Shown here piece by piece: positions 1 to 10,599 of a stretch of 59,396 nt of DNA (its first letter is position 1; each line of letters begins with the position of its first letter). The DNA lies in the NCBI GenBank assembly GCA_903828235.1, contig CAIKLM010000163.1, positions 1 to 59,396 on the forward strand. Direction: 5' to 3'. Source of the DNA: an uncultured beta proteobacterium. Its GTDB lineage: Bacteria; Pseudomonadota; Gammaproteobacteria; Burkholderiales; Burkholderiaceae_C. The notes below the pieces were generated by a model. That model made no database searches. It was not told the origin of the DNA and worked only from the letters and a program-made list of their open reading frames with translations. The position numbers and the translations under genes are program-made.

Positions 1-1
1 C

Positions 2-199
2 ACCGCCCCGGCGCCGGCGCAGATCACCGGCCTGCCGCCGCGCGCGCGGCTCGTGTCGCTGCACCCGGCCGGCGGTGCCACCGCCGCGCGCGCCGACGCG
101 CAGGGCCAAGCGACGCTGCTGCTGGCGCCGCTGTCGGTGCGGGTGCTGCAGGTGAGCACCGCGCCGGAACCCCGCCGCCGCGGGGCGCGGCGGCGCTGA
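2..199 (+). CDS. C-terminal end of a truncated protein, possibly a GH13 glycosidase
   Basis: The frame is open from the window edge to a TGA at 197-199 and gives about 65 residues, so the gene starts outside the window. The last part has a hydrophobic stretch ending in LAPLSVRVLQV, which resembles the final beta-strands of the C-terminal domain of GH13 amylases and glucosidases, followed by a basic, Arg-rich tail. The nearby glycogen and maltodextrin genes make that reading attractive, but it rests on one short strand pattern and no catalytic residue is visible. It converges on the transporter gene at 209-1114 with only nine bases between them. Confidence 0.35.
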   Translation, partial: TAPAPAQITGLPPRARLVSLHPAGGATAARADAQGQATLLLAPLSVRVLQVSTAPEPRRRGARRR

Positions 200-208
200 G
201 GCCGGGCC

Positions 209-1114
209 TCAGGCGCGCGCCAGCGCGCCGATCTTGGCGGCGTCGCGCGCCAGTTCCTCGCGCGTGGTGATGCGGCGGAACCAGACCGTCACCGCGCTGG
301 AACTCAGCACGATGAACAGCGAGTACAGCACCGGGATCAGCAGCACCTCCTGCTGCTGCGTGCCGCTGAAGGTGAGCAGCACGATCAGCACCGCCAGCGG
401 GCCGTTCTGGATGCCGGTCTCCAGCGCGATGGTGCGGGCGCGGCGCGCGTCCTGCTTGAGCGCGCGCGACAGCAGGTAGCCGAGCACGAAGCCCGCCAGG
501 CCCAGGCCGATCGAGGCCGTGTAGACCGGGAAGCCGGTGTCCAGCAGCAGCTGCCAGTTGCGCGGCACCCAGCTGACGATCAGGAACAGGATCACCAGCA
601 CCCCCAGCAGCCCGCCGATCATCTCGATCACGGCGCCGACGTTGGCGTTCCACTTGCGCAGCGCGATGCCGATCACGGTGGGCACCAGCAGCACGAACAG
701 CACCTGGATGACGTTCTCGCGCGGGATCTGCCACTGGCCCTCGATGCCCTGGCTGTAGAAGGCCAGCGTGATCGGGACCATCACGATGGCCACCAGCGTG
801 GAGCTCATCGTCATCAGGATCGACAGGCTCAGCGTGCCCTTGCTGAAGTAGGTGAAGATGTTGCTGGTGGTGCCGCCGGGCATGCAGCCCATCAGGATGA
901 GGCCCACGGCATAGGCCGGCGGCAGCGCCAGCGCCTTGGCCAGCACGAAGGCCAGCAAGGGCATGATCCCGTACTGGCACAGCAGGCCGACGGCGATGCC
1001 CGCGGGCTTGCGCAGCGCGATGGCGAAGTCCTTGAACGTCAGGCTCGCGCCCATGCCCAGCATGATGACCATCATCATCACGCCCAGCAGCCGGGTTTCG
1101 GTCTCGGAGAGCAT
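209..1114 (-). CDS. Bile acid:sodium symporter (BASS) family transporter
   Basis: This 301-residue protein is almost entirely hydrophobic, with about nine or ten membrane-spanning stretches, the usual size for the BASS/SBF family. The segment GCMPGGTTSNIFTYFSKG is the family's characteristic sodium-site loop. Members move organic anions together with sodium across the inner membrane; the bacterial substrates are mostly unknown, so 'bile acid' is only a family label. The start lies nine bases after the stop of the acyl-CoA ligase gene, so the two are probably co-transcribed. A link to uptake of a carboxylate that the ligase activates is possible but is inference. Confidence 0.85.
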   Translation of the reverse strand: MLSETETRLLGVMMMVIMLGMGASLTFKDFAIALRKPAGIAVGLLCQYGIMPLLAFVLAKALALPPAYAVGLILMGCMPGGTTSNIFTYFSKGTLSLSILMTMSSTLVAIVMVPITLAFYSQGIEGQWQIPRENVIQVLFVLLVPTVIGIALRKWNANVGAVIEMIGGLLGVLVILFLIVSWVPRNWQLLLDTGFPVYTASIGLGLAGFVLGYLLSRALKQDARRARTIALETGIQNGPLAVLIVLLTFSGTQQQEVLLIPVLYSLFIVLSSSAVTVWFRRITTREELARDAAKIGALARA

Positions 1115-1123
1115 GGCGGTTCC

Positions 1124-2854
1124 TCAGGTCTTGTTCTTCTGCGCGCCCAGCACCTCGGCGCGCAGGTCGCGTCGCAGGATCTTTCCCACCGGCGTCTTGG
1201 GCAGCTCGTCGCGGAACTCGATGCGCGCAGGCATCTTGTAGCCGGTCAGCAGCGTGCGGCAGTGCGCCATCAGGGCCTCGGCGGTGAGGCCCTCGTCGCG
1301 CCTGACGACGTAGGCGCGCACGGCCTCGCCGGTCTTGTCGTCGGGCACGCCGATCACCGCCGCCTCGAGCACGCCGTCGTGGCGGGTGAGCGCGTCCTCG
1401 ATCTCGTTGGGGTACACGTTGAAGCCGCTGACGAGGATCATGTCCTTCTTGCGGTCGACGATCTTGAAGGTGCCCTCGGCGTCCATCACGGCCACGTCGC
1501 CGGTGTGCAGCCAGCCGTTCTTGATGACCTCGGCGGTGGCCTCGGGCCGCTGCCAGTAGCCGCGCATGACCTGCGGGCCGCGCACCACCAGCTCGCCCGG
1601 CTGGCCCAGCGGCACCGGCTCGCCGCGGTCGTCGACCAGGCGCACGTCGGTCATCGGGGCGGGGATGCCGATGGTGTCCTTCTGGCGCTTGCCGTTCAGC
1701 GGCTGGAAGCACACCACCGGCGAGCTCTCGGTCAGGCCGTAGCCCTCGACCAGCGGCGCGCCCGTCACCTGCTCGAAGCGCTCGACCACCGCGTGGTGCA
1801 TCGCCGCGCCGCCGCCGCCGGCGGCCTTGATGTGCCTGGGCGGGAAGGCGGTGAACCACTCCTCGCTGAGCAGCGCGTTGTAGAGGGTGTTCACGCCGGT
1901 GAGCCAGGTGATCTTGTAGTTCTCGATCGCGCGCTGCAGGTTCTGGATCGGGCGCGGGCTGGGCACGAGGATGTTGCGTGCGCCGGCCTCGAACATGCAG
2001 AGGAAGTTCACCGTGAAGGCGAAGATGTGATATAGCGGCAGCGCGGTCAGCACCACCTCCTTGCCGTCCTCGAGGTGGCTCGCGACCATGGCGCGCATCT
2101 GCGCCAGGTTCCACAGCAGGTTGCCGTGGGTGAGCATCGCGCCCTTGGCCACGCCGGTGGTGCCGCCGGTGTACTGCAGCAGCGCCAGGCTGTCGTGCGT
2201 GAGCGGGGCCCACCAGGCGCGCACGTCGCCGCCGGCGGCCGCGCCCTGCGCCAGCGCCTGCGGCAGCGCGGTGAAGGCCACGCCGTGCCGGGGGATCTGG
2301 CGGTTCCAGTAGTTCATCACCGCGTGCACGATGCCGCCCACCACCGCCGGGAAGAACTCCGGCACGCGGGTGATGACGACGTGCTTCACGTCGGTCTGCG
2401 GCAGCGCCTGCTCGAGCTTGTCGGCGAACATGTCGACGACGACCACCGCCTTGGCGCCGCTGTCCTTGAACTGGTGCGCCATCTCGCTGGCGGTGTACAG
2501 CGGGTTGGTGTTCACGGCCACGCAGCCGGCCTTGAGCACGCCCAGCAGCGCCACCGGGTAGGCCAGGCAGTTGGGCATCTGGATGGCCACGCGATCACCG
2601 GCCTGAAGGCCCAGCACCTGGCGCAGGTAGCGCGCGAAGTGGTCGCTCTTCTCGTCGACCTGCTGGTAGCTGAGCGAGCCGTACATGCCGTTGGGCATGA
2701 CGGTGGTGAAGGCCGTCTGGCCCGCATACCGCGCCGCCGCGGCCTGCGCCATGGCCGGCAGGCTGGCCGCCGCCGGGGGCGGAAGGTCGGCCCGGATGTG
2801 GGCACCGTACTGGCCGAGCCAGGGCCTCAGGTCGTAGGGGCAGATCGCGTCCAT
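1124..2854 (-). CDS. fadD: Long-chain fatty acid--CoA ligase
   Basis: The 576-residue protein belongs to the ANL adenylating superfamily. It forms acyl-CoA from fatty acid, ATP and CoA through an acyl-AMP intermediate, feeding beta-oxidation. The phosphate-binding loop YTGGTTGVAKG lies near residue 228. Further motifs are GYGLTESSP, the hinge region HTGDVAVMDAEG and the C-terminal catalytic lysine region PVGKILRR. The chosen ATG at 2854 is preceded by GGGAG at good spacing; an in-frame ATG nine codons upstream lacks such a site. A 112-bp gap separates it from malQ upstream, so it may have its own promoter. The BASS transporter follows directly. Confidence 0.93.
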   Translation of the reverse strand: MDAICPYDLRPWLGQYGAHIRADLPPPAAASLPAMAQAAAARYAGQTAFTTVMPNGMYGSLSYQQVDEKSDHFARYLRQVLGLQAGDRVAIQMPNCLAYPVALLGVLKAGCVAVNTNPLYTASEMAHQFKDSGAKAVVVVDMFADKLEQALPQTDVKHVVITRVPEFFPAVVGGIVHAVMNYWNRQIPRHGVAFTALPQALAQGAAAGGDVRAWWAPLTHDSLALLQYTGGTTGVAKGAMLTHGNLLWNLAQMRAMVASHLEDGKEVVLTALPLYHIFAFTVNFLCMFEAGARNILVPSPRPIQNLQRAIENYKITWLTGVNTLYNALLSEEWFTAFPPRHIKAAGGGGAAMHHAVVERFEQVTGAPLVEGYGLTESSPVVCFQPLNGKRQKDTIGIPAPMTDVRLVDDRGEPVPLGQPGELVVRGPQVMRGYWQRPEATAEVIKNGWLHTGDVAVMDAEGTFKIVDRKKDMILVSGFNVYPNEIEDALTRHDGVLEAAVIGVPDDKTGEAVRAYVVRRDEGLTAEALMAHCRTLLTGYKMPARIEFRDELPKTPVGKILRRDLRAEVLGAQKNKT

Positions 2855-2966
2855 GAAGCTCCCGTCGGCACCGGACAACACGCGCCGAAAATGACCGTGA
2901 AATGTAACTTGACGTCCCCGCCCTGGCCGGGGTTGGGCACGGCCGACCCGAGCGCCGGCGGGGGGA

Positions 2967-4499
2967 TCAGCCGGCGCGCCCCGCCGCCGTGGTGATGCGC
3001 GCCAGCCAGGTGGCGGCCTGCGGCTCCAGCATCGGCCAGGTGAAGCGCCAGCGCCAGTTGCCGTCGGCCGTGCCGGGGCGGTTCATGCGGTGCCCGCTGT
3101 CCAGGCCCAGCACGTCCTGCAGCGGGAACAGCGCCAGCCGCGCCACGCTCTGGCTGGTGGCACGGATCAGCGCCCAGTGGATGCGTGTCGCGTCGTTGCA
3201 GGCCAGGTACTCGGCGGCGAAGGCGCGCACCTCCGGGCGCGCGCCCGCCCACCAGCCGCAGGCGGTGTCGCTGTCGTGCGTGCTGCTGTAGGCCAGGGCG
3301 TGCGGCACGTGGTGGTGCGGCAGGAAGGGGTGCTGCGCCTGCGCCGAGGGGCTGCCGTCGCCCCAGCCGTTGAAGGCCTCCTGCACGATGCGCATGCCCG
3401 GCAGGCCGAAGCCGTCGCGCAGCGCGATGACGTCGGGCGTGATCGTGCCCAGGTCCTCGGCCACCACGGGCAGGTCGTGGCCCAGCGCGGCGCGGAAGGC
3501 CTCGAACAGGGCCGGCCCCGGGCCCGGGGCCCAGCGGCCCTCGCGCGCGGTGGGGCAGCTGGCCGGCACCTCCCAGTAGCCGGCGAAGCCGCGGAAGTGG
3601 TCCACGCGCACGAGGTCGGCCTGCGCCAGCGCCCGCTTCAGGCGGGCCACCCACCAGGCGTAGCCGTCCGCGGCCATGCGCTCCCAGCGGTACAGCGGGT
3701 TGCCCCAGCGCTGGCCGTCGGGGCCGAACCCGTCGGGGGGCACGCCGGCCACGACCGTGAGCTCGTGGCGTTCGTCCATGAAGTACAGCTCGGGGCGCGA
3801 CCAGACGTCGGCGCTGTCGTGCGCCACGAAGATGGGCACGTCGCCCATGAGGAACACGCCGCGGCTGTGCGCGTACTCGCGCAGCTCGAGCAGCTGCTCG
3901 TCGAACTGCCACTGCACGAAGGCGCGCTCGCGCATCGCGTCGGCGTGGGTCGCGCGGGCCGCGGCCAGCGCGCCGGCGTCGCGCCGCGCCAGCGCCTCGC
4001 CCCAGGCCCACCAGGGCTGGCCGTGGTGGGCGTCCTTGAGCGCGGCGAACAGGCACCACTCGTCCAGCCAGGCCTGCTCCGCGGCACACCAGGCCTCGAA
4101 GCGCCCCCGCTGGGCCGCCGTGCCGCGGGCGAAGAAGCCTGCGGCCGCCTGCTGCAGTCGCTGCCAGCGCCACGGCAGGGCGCGCTCGTAGTCGGCACGC
4201 CCGGCGTCGAAGGCCGGCGCCGCGTCGAGCGCCGAGGCCGGCAGCCAGCCGGCGCGCACCAGCGGCGCCAGCGCCACCAGGCCGGGGCTGCCGGCAAAGG
4301 CCGACGGGCACTGGTACGGCGAGTGGCCCGGCCCCACGGGGTTGACCGGCAGCACCTGCCACAGGCTCTGGCCGCACGCGGCCAGCCAGTCGACGAAGCG
4401 GCGCGCCTCGTCGCCGAGATCGCCCTGGCCGTGCGGGCCCGGCAGCGAGGTGAGGTGCAGGACGATGCCGGAACGGCGCGTGCTCAGGTCGAAGGGCAT
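2967..4499 (-). CDS. malQ: 4-alpha-glucanotransferase (amylomaltase)
   Basis: A 510-residue GH77 enzyme, the normal length for bacterial amylomaltases. It transfers alpha-1,4-glucan segments between maltodextrins, releasing glucose, in the cytoplasm. The three catalytic acids are visible: nucleophile Asp300 in RVDHFRGF, acid/base Glu348 in VVAEDLGT and Asp409 in STHDSD. The N-terminus shows the family pattern GIVLHLTSLP and the sugar-binding SPYQ motif. The gene starts ten bases after the stop of glgX and is clearly in its operon. Together they would process dextrins imported by the divergently encoded ABC transporter. Confidence 0.96.
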   Translation of the reverse strand: MPFDLSTRRSGIVLHLTSLPGPHGQGDLGDEARRFVDWLAACGQSLWQVLPVNPVGPGHSPYQCPSAFAGSPGLVALAPLVRAGWLPASALDAAPAFDAGRADYERALPWRWQRLQQAAAGFFARGTAAQRGRFEAWCAAEQAWLDEWCLFAALKDAHHGQPWWAWGEALARRDAGALAAARATHADAMRERAFVQWQFDEQLLELREYAHSRGVFLMGDVPIFVAHDSADVWSRPELYFMDERHELTVVAGVPPDGFGPDGQRWGNPLYRWERMAADGYAWWVARLKRALAQADLVRVDHFRGFAGYWEVPASCPTAREGRWAPGPGPALFEAFRAALGHDLPVVAEDLGTITPDVIALRDGFGLPGMRIVQEAFNGWGDGSPSAQAQHPFLPHHHVPHALAYSSTHDSDTACGWWAGARPEVRAFAAEYLACNDATRIHWALIRATSQSVARLALFPLQDVLGLDSGHRMNRPGTADGNWRWRFTWPMLEPQAATWLARITTAAGRAG

Positions 4500-4509
4500 G
4501 GTGGCCTCG

Positions 4510-6570
4510 TCAGGTGGCGCCGGCAGCCGGGGCGCCGCGGCGCAGCAGGCGCAGCGAGCGCGGGGCCAGGGCGGCGTCCGGCTCGGCGGGCGGGGCGGCC
4601 GCGGTGTCCAGCGCCAGCGTCCAGCGGGCGCCTTCCAACGCCTCGGGCGGCAGCAGGCGCGCGTGGGGGTCGGGGTTCAGCGCCAGCAGCCAGTCGCCGG
4701 CACGCAGGGCCAGCGCCTCGGTCGCGCCGTCGTCGATGGCGAACACGCGCAGCGGCGCCTCGTGCCAGGTGGCGGGCGCGCCCAGGGCGCCGGCGCGCCG
4801 CAGCGCCAGCAGCTGCGCCACGAAGCCGGTGAGCGCCTCGTCGGCGTGGTCCCAGGCCAGCCAGCCCAGCGCGTTGTCCTGGTTCCAGGCGTTGTTGTTG
4901 CCCTGCTGCGAGTGGCCCAGCTCGTCGCCGGCCAGCAGCAGCGGCGTGCCCTGGGCCAGCAGCAGCGTGGCCAACAGCCCGCGCTGCACGGCGGCGCGCG
5001 CGTCCAGGACGGCGGGGTCGTCGCTGCGGCCCTCGGCGCCGAAGTTCGCGCAGAGCTCGTCGTCGCGGCCGTCCCGGTTGTCCTCGCCGTTGGCGTGGTT
5101 GTGCTTGCGCGAGTGGGCCACGAGGTCGGCCAGCGTGAAGCCGTCGTGGACGGTGACGAAGTTGACGCTGCTGGTGGGCGGGCGGCCGTCGCCCTGGTAC
5201 AGCTCGGGCGAGCCCGCCAGGCAGGCCGCCAGCTCGCGCCGCGTCACGGGCGCCGGCGTGCCGCCGCGCGGCACCGGCAGGCCCAGCCAGAAGCCGCGCG
5301 CGGCGTCGCGGAAGCGGTCGTTCCACTCCTGCCAGGGCGCCGGGAAGCCGCCCACGCGGTAGCCGCGCGGGCCGCCGTCCCAGGGCTCGGCGACGAGCAT
5401 GGCGCCGTCCAGCGCCGGCTCGTCCTGCAGCATGCGGAAGAAGGCCGCGTCGCGCGAGAAGCGGCCGTCGGCGCCGCGGCCCAGCACGGGCGCCAGGTCG
5501 AAGCGGAAGCCGTCCACGCCCATCTCGCGCACCCAGAACGCGAGGCTGTCGACGACGAAGCGCGCCACTCGTGGGTGCGCGACGTTGACGGTGTTGCCGC
5601 AATGGGTGAAGTCCACCAGCGTGCCGCGATCGGGCCCGTCCTTGGCCACCCGGTACCAGCTCTTCTGGTCCAGCCCGCGGAAGGCGAGCGTGGGCCCGAA
5701 GTGGTTGCCCTCGGGCGTGTGGTTGTAGACCACGTCCATGACCACCTCGAGCCCGGCCTCGTGCAGCGCCGCCACCGTGGCCCGGAACTCGTCGGCGACG
5801 GCCGTGGGGTCGTCGGGCCGCTGCGCGAAGCGCGGGTCGGGGCAGAAGAAGCCCAGGGTGTTGTAGCCCCAGTGGTTGACCAGCCCGGGCGGCATCATCG
5901 GCTCGCTGAGCCGCAGCTGCACCGGCAGCAGCGACAGCGTCGTCACGCCCAGGCGCTGGAAGTGCGCGATCGCCGCCGGGTGGGCCAGCGCCGCGTAGGT
6001 GCCGCGCAGCGCGGGCGGAATGCCCGGGTGGCGCATCGAGAAGGACTTGACCTGCAGCTCGTAGAACACGCGGGCGGCCGGCGCGTGGCGCGGCGCGCGC
6101 TCGCGCCGCGCCGGCGCGCGCGGGGGCGCCACGCGGGCCTTCAGCGCCGTGGCGGCGTTGTCGGTCGCGTCCACGGCGTCGAACGGCGAGGCGCCCAGCG
6201 GGTAGCCGTGGTGCTCGGGCCGCCACTCGAAGCGGCCGCAGACCTCGCGCGCCCAGGGATCGAGCAGCAGCTTGGCGGGGTTGAAGCGGTGGCCCTCGCG
6301 CACGGCCTGCGGCCCGCGCGGCCCGTCGACGCGCAGCCCGTACACCAAGCCCGGCCCGGCACCGGCCAGGAAGCCGTGGAACACGCCGTCGGCGTCGCGG
6401 TGCAGGCGGTGGCGGGCCCGCTCCTGGGTGCCGCCGGCATCGAACAGGCACCAGTCGATCGCGGTGGCGTGATCGGACCACAGCGCCAGGTTCACGCCCC
6501 CGGCCACCGCGTGCGCGCCGAACGGGCCGCGGCGGCCAGGCGCCAGGGTACTCGCAAGGCCGTCGATCAT
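4510..6570 (-). CDS. glgX: Glycogen debranching enzyme, isoamylase type
   Basis: The 686-residue protein has an N-terminal CBM48-like domain (about residues 15-110) followed by a GH13 subfamily 11 catalytic barrel. It hydrolyses alpha-1,6 branch points of glycogen or limit dextrins. Catalytic residues can be placed: nucleophile Asp358 in DGFRFDLA, acid/base Glu395 in VAEPWDGG and Asp476 in VTVHDG; the region I motif DVVYNH is also intact. It is the first gene of the glgX-malQ operon and is divergent from malK. A perfect 7-bp inverted repeat (6568-6586) covers the ATG, so a repressor bound there could block both initiation of transcription and translation. Confidence 0.96.
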   Translation of the reverse strand: MIDGLASTLAPGRRGPFGAHAVAGGVNLALWSDHATAIDWCLFDAGGTQERARHRLHRDADGVFHGFLAGAGPGLVYGLRVDGPRGPQAVREGHRFNPAKLLLDPWAREVCGRFEWRPEHHGYPLGASPFDAVDATDNAATALKARVAPPRAPARRERAPRHAPAARVFYELQVKSFSMRHPGIPPALRGTYAALAHPAAIAHFQRLGVTTLSLLPVQLRLSEPMMPPGLVNHWGYNTLGFFCPDPRFAQRPDDPTAVADEFRATVAALHEAGLEVVMDVVYNHTPEGNHFGPTLAFRGLDQKSWYRVAKDGPDRGTLVDFTHCGNTVNVAHPRVARFVVDSLAFWVREMGVDGFRFDLAPVLGRGADGRFSRDAAFFRMLQDEPALDGAMLVAEPWDGGPRGYRVGGFPAPWQEWNDRFRDAARGFWLGLPVPRGGTPAPVTRRELAACLAGSPELYQGDGRPPTSSVNFVTVHDGFTLADLVAHSRKHNHANGEDNRDGRDDELCANFGAEGRSDDPAVLDARAAVQRGLLATLLLAQGTPLLLAGDELGHSQQGNNNAWNQDNALGWLAWDHADEALTGFVAQLLALRRAGALGAPATWHEAPLRVFAIDDGATEALALRAGDWLLALNPDPHARLLPPEALEGARWTLALDTAAAPPAEPDAALAPRSLRLLRRGAPAAGAT

Positions 6571-6584
6571 GTAGTAATGCTACA
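6570..6584. promoter_or_regulatory. Candidate operator site 1 of the glgX/malK divergent region
   Basis: The sequence TGTAGTAATGCTACA is an inverted repeat; with one more base pair on each side and beyond it becomes CATGTAG-N5-CTACATG (6568-6586), with perfect 7-bp arms. It overlaps the glgX start codon. A second site with the same TGTA-N7-TACA layout overlaps the malK -10 box at 6681-6695. Matching sites at both divergent genes suggest one regulator for both operons. No regulator gene is adjacent, so its identity is unknown. Confidence 0.5.
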
Positions 6585-6624
6585 TGGTGGATTCCCGAAC
6601 GTCATCGCAAGTGCCTGATTCTTA

Positions 6625-6636
6625 ATGGTTAACCAT
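6625..6636. promoter_or_regulatory. Perfect 12-bp palindrome in the glgX/malK control region
   Basis: ATGGTTAACCAT is a perfect palindrome in the middle of the divergent region and lies in one of the few A+T-rich patches of the window. Outer CTGAT (6615-6619) and ATCAG (6635-6639) sequences extend a looser symmetry. It lies upstream of the putative malK -35 box, a position that suits an activator or a second operator. Function is inferred only from symmetry and position. Confidence 0.4.
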
Positions 6637-6658
6637 CAGTTCCGCGTGCCCGGGGCGT

Positions 6659-6688
6659 TTGGGCAACGGCATTGGTGAACTGTATATT
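6659..6688 (+). promoter_or_regulatory. Probable sigma-70 promoter of the malK operon
   Basis: A TTGGGC hexamer (6659-6664) and a TATATT hexamer (6683-6688) are separated by 18 bases. The -10 box sits inside the second TGTA-N7-TACA element (6681-6695), so binding there should compete with RNA polymerase. The predicted start of transcription leaves a leader of roughly 33 bases before the GTG at 6729. Confidence 0.5.
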
Positions 6689-6695
6689 CATTACA
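6681..6695. promoter_or_regulatory. Candidate operator site 2 over the malK -10 box
   Basis: TGTATATTCATTACA shares the TGTA-N7-TACA frame with the site at 6570-6584, about 111 bases away centre to centre. It covers the -10 hexamer of the malK promoter, a classic repressor position. The symmetry is weaker than in site 1, because only the outer four bases of each arm match. Confidence 0.4.
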
Positions 6696-6728
6696 TCACC
6701 GCCAGGGCCCCGGCCCGGAGACAACGCA

Positions 6729-7842
<1,114 letters not shown>

Positions 7843-7853
<11 letters not shown>

Positions 7854-9048
7854 TCGTGTGCTGGCCCGCGGGCTGGCCGCGGCCGCGGCCGCGCTGGCGA
7901 TGACGGCGTCGGCGGTGGCCGCGCCGGGCAACCTGCGCCTGCTGGTGTGGATCAACGGCGACAAGGGCTACAACGGCCTGCAGAAGGTGGGCGATGCCTT
8001 CACCGCGAAGAGCGGCGTGCAGGTGGTGGTGCAGCACCCCGAGGGTGCGCCCGACAAGTTCCAGGCCGCCGCCGCAGCGGGCAAGGGCCCGGACATCATG
8101 TGCTGGGCACACGACCGCGTCGGTGAATGGGCCAAGGGCGGCCTCATCGTGCCCATCCGCCCCGGCCGCGCGCTGCGCGAGCGCATCGACGAATCGGCCT
8201 GGAAGGCCTTCAGCTACCGCGGCCAGACCTGGGGCTATCCGATCGCCATCGAGGCCGTCGGCCTGATCGTCAACCGCGCGCTGGTGCCGGAGCCGCCGAC
8301 GAGCTTCGAGCAGATCATCGAGATCGACCGCCGGCTCAAGGCCCAGTCGGGCGGCCGCACGAGCGCCATCCTCTGGGCCTACAACAACAGCTTCTTCAGC
8401 TGGGGAATGATCGCCGGGCCGGGCGGCTACATCTTCGGCCGCAACGCGCAGGGCGAGCTCGACCCCACGCAGGTGGGCGTCAACACGCCGGGCGCCCTGC
8501 AGGGCGTGCTGATGCTGGAGCGGCTCATCAAGGACGGCCACATGCCGCGCGGCGCGCGCTACGCCGAGATGGAGAGCGCCTTCGCCAAGGGCCAGGTGGC
8601 GATGATGATCAACGGCCCCTGGGCCTGGGACAACGTGCGCAAGGTGGGCATCGACTTCACCGTGGCGCCGTTGCCCAGCGTCGGCGGCAAGCCGAGCCGG
8701 CCCTTCGTGGGCGTGCTCGGCTGCATGATCACCGCGCCCAGCAAGGTGAAGGACATCGCGCGCGAGTTCCTCGAGCACCACCTGCTGAAGGTGGAGAACC
8801 TCAAGATCGTGAGCGCCGACGTGCCGCTGGGCGTGCCGGCCGACAAGGCCTACTACGCCGAGCTGAGCGCCGACCCGAAGATCGCCGCGACCATGGCCAA
8901 CGCGCGCGCCGGCGAGCCCATCCCCAACATCCCCGAGATGGGCCGCTTCTTCCCGGCCATCGACGCCGCGCTGGAGGCCATCACCAGCGGCCGGCAGGCG
9001 CCGAAGGAAGCCCTGGACGGCGCTGCGGCGCGGATGAAGTCCCGATGA
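7843..9048 (+). CDS. malE: Periplasmic maltose/maltodextrin-binding protein
   Basis: A 401-residue extracellular solute-binding protein (family 1). A Sec signal peptide is clear, with basic MRRD, a hydrophobic Ala/Leu core and a probable cleavage after SAVA near residue 26. The mature start NLRLLVWINGDKGYNGL matches the MalE family, as do the segments APDKFQAAAAAGKGPDI and MINGPWAWDN. It would deliver maltodextrins to MalFG in the periplasm. Its ATG overlaps the end of malK by 11 bases, so the two are translationally coupled. Confidence 0.93.
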
Positions 9049-10598
9049 GCGCCGCTGCCCCCCCGAGACCGTGGCTGCAGCACGGCATCGCCGCGCTCGC
9101 GGGCCTGGCGCTGCTGTGGCTGGTGTTCAACCTGTGGGCCGCCGGCCAGCCGCTGGTGGCGGTGGGCGTGCTGGCCTTCGGCAGCGCGGCGCTGGTCGTC
9201 TACGGCACGGCCACCTCGGTGGCCTGGAAGTACCTGTTCCCGGGCGTGGCCGGCATGCTGCTGTTCGTGGCCTTCCCGCTGGTCTACACGGTGCAGATCG
9301 GCTTCACGAACTACTCGTCGGCGCACCTGCTGTCGGAGCAGGGCTCGCGGCAGTACCTGCTGGATCAGAGCGTGGTCGACGAGGCCCGCGCGCGGCCGTA
9401 CACGTTGCACGCCGAGGGCAGCGCGGTCCGCCTGCGCCTGGCGCCGGGCGAGGGCGGCGGCGCGCCGCTGGTCTCGCCGCCGCTGGACCTGCGCGCGCCC
9501 CCGGCCACGCCCGTGGCGATGGCGCCCGAGGCGGGCCTGGCGCTTGGCCCGGCGCTCGACCTCAAGGCCGTGATCGCCCAGCGCGAGGGCCTGCAGCGCC
9601 TGGCCCTGGCGCTGCCGAACGCCAATGGCACTGGCGAGGTCCTGCGCTACGCCGGCCTGCGCGAGTTCGGCGTCATCGAGCCGCTGTGGACGGCGCGCGC
9701 CGACGGCGCGCTGGTGCAGGCCGGCAGCGGCCGCGTGTTCGCGCCCAACCGCGAGACGGGCTACTTCGAGTCCGCCGCGCCCGACGGCAGCATCGACCGC
9801 ATCTCGCCCGGGTTCACCGTGGGCATCGGCTTCGCCAACTACAGCCGCATGCTGCTGGACGCCGACGTCCGCGGCCCCTTCGTCAGCATCTTCGTGTGGA
9901 CCGTCGTCTTCGCCGGGCTGACGGTGCTGTTCGCCACGGCGCTGGGCATGTCGCTGGCAGTGCTGCTGGAGTGGGAGGGCCTGAAGCACCGCACGCTGTA
10001 TCGCACGCTGCTGTTCCTGCCCTACGCGGTGCCGGGCTTCATCAGCATCCTGGTGTGGAAGGGCCTGTTCAACCAGAACTTCGGCGAGATCAACGCCATC
10101 CTCGACGCGGTGTTCGGCGTGCGGCCGGCCTGGTTTGCCGATCCGATGCTGGCCAAGGCGATGATCCTGATCGTCAACACCTGGCTCGGCTACCCGTACA
10201 TCATGATCCTGTGCTCGGGGCTGCTGAAGTCGATCCCGGCCGACCTGTACGAGGCCAGCGCGCTGGCCGGCGCCAGCCCCTGGGTGAACTTCTGGAGGAT
10301 CACCGCGCCGCTGATCATCAAGCCGCTGACGCCGCTGCTGATCAGCGCCTTCGCGTTCAACTTCAACAACTTCGTGCTCATCAGCCTGCTCACCGACGGG
10401 CGGCCCGACTTCCTGAACACCAAGCTGCCGGCCGGCACGACCGACATCCTGGTGAGCTACACCTACCGCATCGCGTTCACCGACAGCGGCCAGAACTTCG
10501 GCCTGGCGGCGGCGATCTCCACGCTCATCTTCATCCTGGTGGCGGTGATGGCGCTGGTGCAGCTGCGCTTCACGCAGAACAACGAAGGGAGGCGCTGA
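9045..10598 (+). CDS. malF: Maltodextrin ABC transporter permease MalF
   Basis: The 517-residue protein matches the special layout of MalF: about three N-terminal membrane segments, a large periplasmic insertion (roughly residues 90-250, the P2-like loop) and a C-terminal permease core. The EAA loop, which contacts MalK, reads [17 protein letters not shown]. The start is the ATG of an ATGA overlap with the malE stop. The same frame is open much further upstream, but that part is antisense-like noise over malE. Confidence 0.93.
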   Translation: MSAAAPPRPWLQHGIAALAGLALLWLVFNLWAAGQPLVAVGVLAFGSAALVVYGTATSVAWKYLFPGVAGMLLFVAFPLVYTVQIGFTNYSSAHLLSEQGSRQYLLDQSVVDEARARPYTLHAEGSAVRLRLAPGEGGGAPLVSPPLDLRAPPATPVAMAPEAGLALGPALDLKAVIAQREGLQRLALALPNANGTGEVLRYAGLREFGVIEPLWTARADGALVQAGSGRVFAPNRETGYFESAAPDGSIDRISPGFTVGIGFANYSRMLLDADVRGPFVSIFVWTVVFAGLTVLFATALGMSLAVLLEWEGLKHRTLYRTLLFLPYAVPGFISILVWKGLFNQNFGEINAILDAVFGVRPAWFADPMLAKAMILIVNTWLGYPYIMILCSGLLKSIPADLYEASALAGASPWVNFWRITAPLIIKPLTPLLISAFAFNFNNFVLISLLTDGRPDFLNTKLPAGTTDILVSYTYRIAFTDSGQNFGLAAAISTLIFILVAVMALVQLRFTQNNEGRR

Positions 10599-10599
10599 C

